From: Effrenium voratum
Taxonomy: Eukaryota > Sar > Dinophyceae > Suessiales > Symbiodiniaceae
DNA length: 64,000 bases
Assembly (NCBI GenBank): GCA_963377175.1
Contig: CAUJNA010003494.1
Coordinates: 537,256 to 601,255 of the forward strand
Direction of reading: 5' to 3'
A program made the position numbers and the translations under genes. Shown here piece after piece: positions 30,393 through 42,300 of the stretch (position 1 is its first letter; every line of letters starts with the position of its first letter). The notes below the pieces were generated by a model. That model was given only the letters and a program-made list of their open reading frames with translations, did not search any database and was not told the DNA's origin.

Positions 30393-33300
30393 ATGGCGTC
30401 AAACGGCGACGGATGCCACCCTGCCATAGCAAGGATGAACGAAGCAGTGGCCAACGAATTGATCAAGGGTGGGCATCCGGAAGGGAAACCGCCATGCAAT
30501 CCGTCACAGCGCTCCCGAAGCAGTTTTCCTGAATCCGACCAAGGTGATGCGCTTGTGCCCATCACATCGGTCGTTCTTCCGGAGGATTCGATGGGAAGCG
30601 GAGGGGAACCTCTCGCCGGACATCAACCTGGGCAAGAGATGCACGCGCACATGACTAAGAATGAGACTCACCTTCATCAACATCATGTGAGCGCCCCGAA
30701 TATATATCAACACAGCCAGACGGTGAATGTGGTCAACACAGGTCCGAGCACGGAGGAAGTGGCTGCCTATGCTTCGGCACGCCACGACGCCATCATCAAT
30801 CAGCTCCAAGCCGGCCATGTTGAGGAAAGAGGCCGACTCTATCAGGACGCGGTGAACCACATCAATGTATGCCAACAAGAGGCAATGGCGAAAGAAAGAG
30901 AGTTTAACGAGGCAAGACAGCAGTGGGTTGCTCAACGCTCAGAAGCTGAACAGAAGTATGAACGGCTCAAATTGATTTGGGAAGTCACCCACAACAAGCA
31001 GAAGGAGGATGCGGACAGGAACGCTGCTGAAATGAGGGAGATTATCATGAAGCAGTCGAGGGACATTGAGGCACTACGTCATGAACTGAAATCTCGCAGT
31101 GAGCAGAGTAGTTCTTCTAATGTTCCGATTTTCGGTCTGAGGCCAAAGGCCTCTCCTGTACAGACGTTTCCTCCCCCTGGCCTGGATCTTAGTTCTAAGG
31201 TACGTGTCAGGTCAGCTTCCACCGAACTCCGCCGTGACGGGCCAGGTGCCGCCGATGATCTTGACGGGGATGCCGGGGATTACGAACCGACATCTCCGGC
31301 ACAGGACCTTAACGATGGTGGCGGATGTCCATCAGGCGCAGGGAATGGCCAAAGCGGAGGCGGTGGGGAACCACCTGCCGGTAATCCCGATGATGACGAT
31401 GATCCTGACGACGACGATGACGATGGGAATGACGATGGGAAGAAGAGCAAGAAGGACAAGAAGAAGAAGAAGAAGAAGGATAAAAAGAAGAAGAGCAAAA
31501 AGGACAAGAAGAAGAAGAAGAAGAGCCACAAGAAGCGAAAGAGTGGGTCTCCTTCCGACTCTCCAAGCTCTTCATCATCCAGCTCCTCAACATCATCATC
31601 CTCATCATCATCATCGGAGAAGGCACGAGTGATCCGCAAGAAGCTCAACAAGATTTTGGGTAAGCAGGCGAGCGCAATGGACGCAGACCATGACAAGCCC
31701 AAGGTCAAGGAGGCGGAGAGGATTGTTGTTCCATCCTTCCCACTTCCTGAGAGTTACAGGAATTGGCGCATCAAGGTGCGGGAAGCCGTATGTGCGGCAT
31801 CCGACCGCCCCGATGACGCTTTCACGTGGATCAGCAGAGTGTGGGAGCCCGCCGTCACAATCGAGGAGCTCAAAGATCCCGGTGCCTTCCTCACATTGGA
31901 CGCCAAGTTGCTGTCCGCCCTCACCAACATCATTCAGGGTGACCTGGCGAGACAAGTCGACACCTTCAAGGAGATAGAGGCGCAGAAGAGGAATCCAGTT
32001 CGTGGGAGACAAGTGCTTCTTATGGTGCATGAGCACCTGAGCACGAACATCAAGCACGGAGCCACCTATGCCATGGAGGATCTCCTCAACGTGAGGCTCG
32101 TGAACGATAACCTCACTTCCTTCATGCGTAGCTGGGAGGGTGTTCTTGCAGGAATGAATGCCAAGACGCCGGATGACTCCATGCTTGAGGCTCTGTTCTA
32201 CAACCAGCTGAAAAAGAGCAAGCAAATGCAACACCATTTGAATGTCTATTTGAGCGCCTCGGAAGAGTCCGCCGATCACTCATACACCTACTTGATTGAA
32301 TCTGTGAGGCAATACCTGTCTCGAGCAAGGCTCGAGCGCAACCGAGAACGGGTTGCTAGGCAGAACGGGGGTAGGCCAGCCGCACCCGCTGCTGAGAGCC
32401 AACGTGTGCCTAAGGGGTTTTGCATTGCATTTGTCAAGTATGGGTCGTGTCGGCGGGACAATTGCACGTACAAGCATGAACAGCCATCGGGCGATGCCAG
32501 GGGTAGGACCCCATCAAGAGACGCTAAGCCTAAGAAGGGTAAGGGTAAAGGCCGAACGAATAGCCCAAAGGGAAAGAAAGAGTGCCGATTCTACCCTAAG
32601 GGGAGATGTGACCGTGGTGAAAACTGCCCATTTGCTCACATCGATCCGAAGCCGGCCGTTCCAGGGTCAAGGGAGCCTTCCACAGACAAGCAAAAGAAGC
32701 AGGGAAAGGACCGGAAGCATCGCAAGTCGAGCAGGGATCGCTCCAAGTCGACCTCTCGATCCACTTCCCGTGACTCCAAGGGAGAGAAGAAGAAGGGTCA
32801 CAAGGGAAAGTCTTCCGGAAAGCCTTCCCCTGCTGCTGTTTGTGTGTTGGGATGCTTGTTGTCTTCCATGATGAACGCCCCTATCGCTGAGGGGAACCTC
32901 ATGTCGGACTGGAAGCATGTGCCTGCCCTCCCGAGCGTGCGTTTCAGCTCGAAGGTTGAAATGAATAGGATACCAGCACATGGTGAGCAGTTTAAGATCG
33001 CGGACAAACCGCGCGTGTATCCAAAGGTCTACCCAATCGACCATCAGTTTTCCCATGATGAGGTTAGCATAGATGATGCTAGACTCGAAGCAACCATGCT
33101 CGCCTTCATTGTGAGGCGTGAATTGGAAGGCCATCCGACTAGGTGCAACTATGAATGTGACAGTGAGATCGGATGCTGGCAATGCGCCCCGAGAGACATG
33201 GGCGCAAAGCCCGCCTTGGCGAGCAAGAGATTCTCTCCGAACTGTTCATGGATTATTGACACTGGGAGCGGGACTGATCTTTTTACACGTGCAAATTGCC

Positions 33301-36300
33301 CCGAATATGCAATTTATGATTCAAATGATCCCGTGATGTTGATGACTGCCAATGGACCAAGTGATTCGTCAAAGCAGGCCAACATGGCCGCAGGTGACCT
33401 TGGGAACACGGATCCATACTTGTTGCCACAAACACCCTCTGTTCTCTCCGTAGGTTTGAAGTGCATGAATCAGGGTTATGACTTCATATGGCATGCAAAA
33501 GAGAAGCCATTCTTTGTCAAGCCTGATGGGACGAGAATTTATCTCAAAGTTCGAGATTATGTCCCATACTACGACGTGTGGGATGGCGACTCAGCAATGG
33601 CGTGTCCCGCCAAAGGCACACCGCCAAGCCGACCGGAAGGTCAGGTCGCCAGAAGCAATGCACCTAGTGAATCATCACACTCCTCCTCCGTACAAACCGA
33701 AGACGCCGCGGAAGAAGAGTATACGCCTAGCATTGCCCCTCTAGAAGATCCTGAGGTGCATGCTAGAGTTGTCGCCGAGCTTCTGGCGAATGACCCCGTT
33801 GAAGTCATTCCAGATGAACCTGCTGAGCCGATGGAGAGTAAAGATTTGGCAGGGGAAGATGTTGTTGGCAACCCTGATAAGAAAAGTCCTAGGTCACTTG
33901 CAGAAAGCGCCCTTAGGCAGGAAGCAGCATCACGAAAGCACCTGATGACACACCAGCCAAAGAATCCATTCTGCGAAGTGTGCAAATGCGCGAAGATGAC
34001 CAAGTCTCCCTCTCGCTCGCGGGGGGGATCCAGACAGGTTGATGCTCGAAAATTTGCTGAGCACATCACAGCCGATTTCATAATCACTGCGGATGAACAG
34101 GAGCTGGGCATAGACGATGAATACTCTGCCCTTGTCATAAGTGACGTTGCCACCGGTTTCAAATATGCATACCCTTTTGCTAAAAGAAACACGGAAGCAA
34201 CTGTGAAGGCGTTTCAGCACTTCACTTCCTCGTCGGACGAGGTTGGCACGTTTTATAGTGATAATGCCCCTGAGTTAATTGCTGCAGCTGAACAGATGGG
34301 CTGGAGACATGTCCTCAGTCAAGAGTACATTCACAAAACCAACGCGGTGGCTGAACGGAGCATCAGAACCGTGCTCGAGGGAACTCGAGTCGCACTTGCA
34401 CAGGCCGGGTTGAATCATTCATACTGGCCGCACGCCGCAAGGCACTGGTGTTTATCTCAAAATGTGTGTGAACCACCTTCTGGTTCCAGAACACCGTGGA
34501 ATCTTAGGTTCGAAGAAGAGTTCAAAGGTCAGTTCTTGCCGTTCGGATGTCGAATTGACTACTGGATTGGTCCAAGACAGAAACCGAAGAAGGACTTGAA
34601 GTTTGATCCCACGTCCAATCCGGGAGTGTTTGTTGGATATGTCATCCACCCCGGCTTTCTATGGAGAGGTGACTACCTTGTAGCATCGTTGAAAGAGCTG
34701 AATGAAACGGACTTTGATGATGTTGTGAAGTTGCATCGTGTTTTCAAAATCACGAGGCCCGACGGAAACTTCGTTTTCCCGATGCAGGACCGATACAAGT
34801 CCCTTCGTGAGGGTAAGATTTCTTCAGATCAGTCTGGTCCCACCATTCAGGATGCCCCTCTCCTAGAAGCGGGACAAGATCCGGAGGCTGTTGCCGACGT
34901 GGAAGATGAGACGCTTCTAGATGAACCGGCTCCATCCAAGGTGGAAACAATCAAAACTGTTGATCACAAAACTGGTGGGTTAGTTGAAATCCCGAAAGAA
35001 GGATCCTCATTTTCAGAGGCGGGAGGCTTTCTGGTGAGGAAGTACAAAGGGACTAACCGACCACCCACTATATCCTCTTTCGTTTGGCAATCTATGTCTC
35101 AGAAGCAGCGTAGAGAGGCTAAGCAGAAGTACGAGAAGGATAAACTGATCGAGACATTGCCGAAAACGGCTGATCGACCAGCATCGAGCAAGGAGCGCAA
35201 GGCGGCCGCCGCCGAAGCCAAGGAGCAGCGCAGATCGGAAGGTCTTGCCGGTCTGTCAGTTAAGCAATTGACCGAACTGATCATGTTTTCGGGAGAGGAC
35301 CCGGCACCCGCCATGCCGACGGTAAAGGGACTGTCGCAGGCGCACCGTCACAAGCTAGGTTTCCATGAACACATGTATGCTGCAGTGGCCAGGCCAGTCA
35401 ATGCCGCCGAGATTCGCGTAAATCCCGAGGCTCAAAAGTCCCTCGATGTCGAGTGGGAAAAGCTCAGTGTGAAGAAAGCATGGGATCTCGAAGGTATTCG
35501 GGAATGGGACCACGTGTCGTCCGAGGCAAAGAAAACTGGTGAAAAAGCCCATGTTGGACGCGTTTTTGAAATTTGCGTTGAAAAGGGTAGTGAACTGCCC
35601 AAAGGCCATAAGCTTAGGAAGTTTAAAGGGCGAACTGTTTTCCAGGGCAATGATGTCAAGGACGAAAATTCGGAGGCAGCACTCTTTGCAGAACTAGGTT
35701 CGAGTCCGGCGACCATGGAAGCCGGCAAAGTTGTTGATGCCTACGGTGCCCAGCCTGGTTACAAAACGGAGCAGGCTGATGGAAAGCAAGCATACACGCA
35801 ATCACTAATGCGAGGTACCAAGACATGGGTGAGGCTCCCTAAAACCAGATGGCCGAAGTCGTGGATGGGAAAGTACAAGGACCCAGTTGTGCCGCTTAGG
35901 CTTGCACTATATGGGCATCCAGACTCCGGGGGGTTGTGGGAGATCGATTGCACCTACAGATTGGGCGTTGTAAATTTTGTTTTGCTATACCCAGACACGT
36001 GGCCTTCCCTGTTCTATCACCATGAACTTCAACTGTTGCTGATAGTTTACGTAGATGACTTTAAAATGTCAGGTCCGGAGAAAAACATGAAGGAGGGATG
36101 GAGGCTCATCTCAACCCAGATTGACATGGATGAGCCGGAACCCATAGGTAGGTACTTGGGTTGCAAGCACATGGTGCGCCCAGGGGAAACCCTTAGCGTA
36201 ACCGACCATCCGTTCGCTGATGTCTTTCAACATTCTTTGCCCGACCCCGCAGCGAAGAATGCAACACCTGCCCGGCGGACCCAAGATCACTGGGAATATA

Positions 36301-39300
36301 TGCCGGAGCACGGTGTCCTAGCCTGCCATCACATTCAACCAAGGTGTAAGCTCATGAGATTGAATGACGAGGTCACCTCAGAGCTCGGCCTTACGGGTAA
36401 GAGGTACACTGAGTACCGGGGTTGCACCCCGGAAGGGGATGCCGGAGAGTTGTGGGATGATGTCACGAATCCCAAAGTGTCGCTGCCGCACCTGTGGCAG
36501 GGAACCTCATATTTCTTCGACACCTCCGTAGGTGATGCCATGAATGCCCTAGCGGCCGCCAAGAAATCAAGAAGCAAATCTCAGGCGAAGTCTGAGGCCC
36601 GAGCGCAAGGTTTCTTCTACCTTGATCAGCTGGAGAAGGACCAACCAGCCATGCGTGAACCGGTGACCGTGGTTGAATATGACATGTGTTCTTTCCTTGA
36701 AAGCTGTGTTGATAGGTATGTTGACCTTGCGGGGGGCAATGCCAAAACAATCAAGAAGGTTCCGACGCCATTTCATGATGACAAAATTGCTCGACCCGTT
36801 GAAAATGAGCAGGAAATCAAGGGCGTTTTGGCACCCATAGCAACTAAAGTGCTAATGAAAATACTCTTTGCTGCGAGAATGGCCCGTTTCGATTTGCTAA
36901 GAGCAGTACAAGGCCTTGCATCAAGAGTAACAAAGTGGTCTGCCGACTGTGACAAGGCACTGCATAGACTTGTGTGCTATGTAGATACCACCAAAGATTT
37001 AAAAATGTCATGTTTCATTGGCGATCCAATCACTCAATGCAGATTGTGGATCTTTGCAGATGCAGACCACGCCGGTGAACATGACAGCAAGTCCACTAGT
37101 GGGTGCGTGTTGGCGCTCGTTGGCCCCAATACGTACTACCCATTGACTGCCTTTAGTAAGAAACAAACTTCAGTGTCGATGAGTTCCACTGAAAGTGAGG
37201 TCGTGGCAGCCAATGTCAGCCTTCGTGCAGTAGGACTTCCTTCTGCCGGTCTGTGGGCGTACCTTCAGAACGCGGGGGGAATAAGCACGAAGAGCCCGCC
37301 GGAAGGCAAGGTCGTAACCAAAGTCGATTCTGGGGACTACTGGATTTACGAACCACACAGATTCATGTTATCGAGAGTGCACAAACGCGTTAGGAATACA
37401 TTGTTTGATCCCGAGTCCACTAAAGATTGCCCCGTTAATTGCAAAATGTTGGGTAGATCCAGAACTACCATCATGATTGACGAAGAAGCGGAGGTAGATC
37501 TCATGCAGGACGATTGGAAATTCCAACCCCATAGGCCTGTAAAGAGGTGGACGGGAAGAACTTTGTTTCGTGTATATGGGATGTTTGATGTCGACTACCA
37601 AATTGAGTCCACCGAGATCAGGGAAGCCGTCACTGATTGGGACTACGTGGGAGATGAGAGGATTGGCTCGGCTAGCATTTCACTGTTTGGACCCAAGTGC
37701 CTAAGAGGAGTGTTCGTCGAAGACAATCAATCGACCATTAGGATCCTGGAATCGGGCAAATCCCCTGCATTTCGTCACACGGACAAAACCCAAAGAGTGA
37801 ATTTAGCTTGGTTGGCGGAACAATTCCGTAGGAAACACTACCAGTTGGTTCATGCAGACACGGTCAGGCAGTCTGCCGACATCTGCACCAAACCTTTTAC
37901 GAATAGTGACAAATGGAAGAACGCCCTCAAGCTAATCAGTCATACCGATATCCATTCAGACACATCGAAAAATCGCGGATCGTCCCCTAGGATGGACGGA
38001 CGCACGGGGGAACCTGCTGCCGCGGCACCATGCCCAACTCCCAGATGCATCATTGAAGTGTGCTGTGGAGAGGACTCAAAGCTTGGTGACGTAGGCAGAT
38101 CCACTGCGGCTGGATGCCAGGTGTTCAGGTTCACCCTCAATAACGATTTCAATCAGAGTGAAAACCGAAAGATTGCTGTTGAGTTTGCAAAACAATTTCA
38201 ACACATTCTGATCTGGGCCAGTCTGCCTTGCACGGGGGGTACACCATGGAACTTTATCAACAACAAGATTCCCTCAGCTAGGAAGAAAGTTGCTAACCAC
38301 AGGAAGTTGTTCAACACGTTGTGGAATTCCTTTGAGGCGTTCTTGGATGAAATGGGACATCTCAACCCTTCAATCGCCATTGAATGGCCCAAGGGATGCA
38401 CATATTGGAAGCTTCCGAAGGTGAAGAGCATTCTTGACAAGCACGGACTTGACAAGTCTGACTTCGACGGATGTGCTGTTGGTATAGTGAACGCCGACGG
38501 AATCCCTCTTAAGAAGCCTTGGTCCGTTGCTACCAATGTTGGAATGCTGGGGAAAACCTTGTCTAAGTTCAAATGCCGGTGTACTTCACCACATGCACAA
38601 GGTAGAGGCCAATCACTTAAGAACACCGAAAACTATACATTCAAACTTACTGATGCGATCCACGCAGCCTTTTCGATCTCAGTAGCCTCCCGAGTGATTC
38701 AATCAACTCCTGCGATAAGGATGTCGTCCCTCGCACCCTCCGTTGATATCCTGCTCAACGACGTGTTGGAGAAGGAGCTCGACATTCAGGGTACCATCTA
38801 CAATTTGGTGGAATGGGACAAGCTGATGAAGCAATTCCAAACGCAGGCGGCGATCGCGACCATCCCGGAGCCGGACACGGTGACGCGGACTATCGCATCG
38901 CAGGAACAGGCACCGGGAGTGATGCTGGGGGGAACCCTAGCCGGGAGCAACTCAGAAATGGCATATTGGGACTTGATCCAGGTCCTAGGGCGCAACGCCC
39001 CTGCGGAGTTTCGCGCCGTGCCATGCCCCTCGGAAGAGGTGGTCGACATTTTGGTCATTGGAGACTCTTCCTGTGCCATGGTCGAAGAGCCGAACAGCAA
39101 ATACCCGACCAAGCACCATGTGGCGGAGCTGCTTCAGGCCGAACAGCTGAAGGGGGTCCGCAACATTTACCACGGCATGGATTGGGGTAAGGGGCTTGAG
39201 GCTATCTACAGCACCATGGAGGCCAAAGTGCGATTCATCGCCGAGGACAACTCCCAGAAAGGCATCAAACAGCTTCCCATTTCGGTTTACGTGTTATGGG

Positions 39301-42300
39301 GAGGAAACGATGTCTTCGGCAACTATGGTTTCGTGGGGTGCAGATGGATCCATGAGAAAAGGTTCAACCGAACGGAGGCGGGCCGGAAGGCCGCGTCAGA
39401 GTGGCCGAAGGTTCAGAGGACTCGCGTGTACGAGCAGCTTGACTTCTTCAAGGAGGCGGTTGGGCTCGGGCGCATTCGAGACATTACCTTCATCAGCAAC
39501 CCGGACGCTGAGGACTATGCCCTAACGTCCGATTACAACGAGGCTATGAACGGCTGCCTTCGGTACCTGGCCGACGGGGACATCGACGACGGGACCCGCG
39601 TCAAGGCTATCGACTCGATCGACCCATCGGTTATGACATTGCTAGCGCACAGGTACGATGACGTGCACATGACATACAGCAATGCCAACCGGAAGGTTGT
39701 GTCGAAATTCCTTCATGCGGCAATCAACACACAGTTGTTGGCCCAGCGGATCAGGTACGCCCTCCCAGCGATTGGGAGGGTCGAGCCCTACGTGAAGGGT
39801 GAGCCGGTTGACCCCGTGCTTTTCGGCTGGCCAACGTGCTTGAAGCTAGCCAAAGCACTTCACGAGTTCGCGGCCATGGAGGAGAAGCCCGACTGGTCTC
39901 ACGACCAGGAGGGCGAAGAAATCGACGTCGACGTTGCGGCATGGATGAAGGTGGCGGAGGACGAATCCTATAACGCCATCACCATCGACATGCAGGGAGC
40001 CAAAGTTGACGAGTCCGAGATCGTCCTCGAAGCCGTTGACAAAGGAGAGGAAAACTCCGATGATGAACTCGACCGGGTGGAGGTTGCGATGTCCCAGTAC
40101 ATCGACATCACGGCGGAGAAGCACGGACTGTCCAAGGTTCCCGACGACGAGGACAAGGACAAATGGCTCTTGCTGGGGGATGACACCCATGACTTCGGAT
40201 GGGATGCGGAGAATTTGCCCCCGGGAGTTCACCGTGCTGCGCCGGAAGGCCAGTCGATAATCATAGCGGAAGGAGACCTTTTCGATCAAGAAACTGTGGC
40301 GTCTGTGGAGCTGGTGTCGGAGGCTGATGAGTCCGAGGCGGCAGGGATGAGTTCCATGATCACCGCGGAGTCGGTCGCTTTCGAATCCGTGACGGAGGGC
40401 ACCAGCACATCCAAGCAACCACCAACCCCGCCGCCGTCAAGGCGCGGAACTGCTAGCAAGCACGCTGTGGGGGAACCCCAGTCGACTGGTTTCATTGAGA
40501 TTGGAGACGAGTCGGACCCCACGGCTGCAGGCTCGACCGACAAGCCCCAGGTGAAGGCGATGCCGAGGGTTGCGAAGGCCAAGGTGCCGCCGGGCAACGC
40601 CGAGGGGGAACCCCGGTCGAAAAAGCAGAAAGACCCTAAGCAAGAGAAGATCTTCTGGGAAGACTGGGCGAGGACCCGGAAGATCAATACCAAGGTCCCG
40701 GCCGAGGAGCAGAGCGAATGGCTCGAGGTCGAGGACATGGGGCACGTCCCGAAGGTCAACATGGACCGAGACTACCGACTGGTAGCAATTTCGAAGAAAA
40801 TGTCCTATTTCCTCCGGGGAGGGGCATTCAAGGACGGCAAGCCCCACCCGCCGTTTCGCGGCATTGACCTGTCGGTGGAATTCGATGCGCTGGTCAGGCA
40901 TCTGAATGACCGGATCGCCAACGTCATGCCCTGGGAGGTGATGATCTGCATCCGGAACAATAACACCCGCAGATTCCGCGTGATGGTTGGGCCCCCTCCA
41001 TTGGGGGAAGCATCCTGGAAAGGATTGCCGTATCAGGCTTTGCGGGTGAGGGCCGTGCAAGGACACCACAACGAGCTCACAAGGAAATACACCGAGCAGG
41101 CGATCCTGACAAATTTGTATTCCTTTGACGAGGAGTTCACCGCGGCCAAGTACCTCGCCGGCCAGTACCCGAGGGCTGTGCGGCACCCGGAACTTACTGA
41201 CCAATGGCGCCGAGGCTTTCCGGCTGTCCTTTATCACACCTGCGACCTCAGATCGGCCGAGAGTATCCTCAAGTTCGGCCTGGTTCCGGGGGGCTATCCG
41301 AAGTCGACAGGCAGGGCCCACGTCTACTTCAACCCAACGCCACCCTGGGAGGCGCAGATGAGGAAGCTGGCAGGCACGCGAGCCGGAAGGCCCGTCACAA
41401 TTGCATTTGACACTGAGCTCATGATGCAGGACGGGATCAGGCTATTCACAAGTGATGAGGCCTTCATGTCCGCGGACTGGGTTGGAAACGCCTATGTCAT
41501 ATACGCCTTCCATACCCGCAAAAATGAATTCCTTTACTTCAACCGGGCATACCCAGAGCTTCGCAAGCGGTATCGCGAGGCACTGACGACCGAGCTCGCG
41601 CCTGGGCCTCACGACGTCAACCCAAACTTTTTCCGAAGTGAGAACACCCTCACCGCAGAGAAGGCCTGGAGGCATTGGCGGACCGTCGTTGAGGGGACGA
41701 AGAACGGCAAGCTGCTTCCGGGTTCCGTCACCGAAATTGAGACGATCGATGAGCTCGCTCCCCGGAAGGGGAAGTCGAATGAAAGACCTGCAGGCCCGAC
41801 CTATCAGGTTGCGCCTGCGACTCTTCGGAGGGTGCCCGAGCTCTCCAGGGGGGAGAAAGGGCATGGTCGCGGCTGGAACAACCTCCGGAACCGCTACCAG
41901 AGCGAGCCACGTTGGGAGGACCTCCTGTTCACGACCATGATGAAGATTCCGGTCGTAAAATGTTGGAACCGGAGGTGCAACAACCAACAGATCGACGGCT
42001 ACCTGTTGTGTCAGGAATGCCGGGCGGACATGGTGGCTTGGACGGACGCACGCATTGCCACTGAGGTGGTACGCCTCGAGCACACGGCATCCCTCCAGGG
42101 CATGGTTTTCTACCTGGAGGATTTGCAAGGTGGCGGAGGGAAGTGGATCCGTTCCAAGCATCACTTCAAGGAAGGTGAGAAGCGGGGAGGAATCTCCGTC
42201 GAAGCGTCACTCAGGAAGACGGCAAAGACGCATCTGACCAAGGCGTTGGCGATGGGGTGCGAGAAGGTATCCGACCGGCTCTCGGTCGACCCCTTCTACG

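Noticed and set aside
40437..41321. 294-codon minus-strand frame, and others antisense to the polyprotein (31611-32279, 41442-42164)
   Set aside because: Shadows of the G/C-third-position coding strand. They carry no motifs, while the + strand shows intact catalytic residues.
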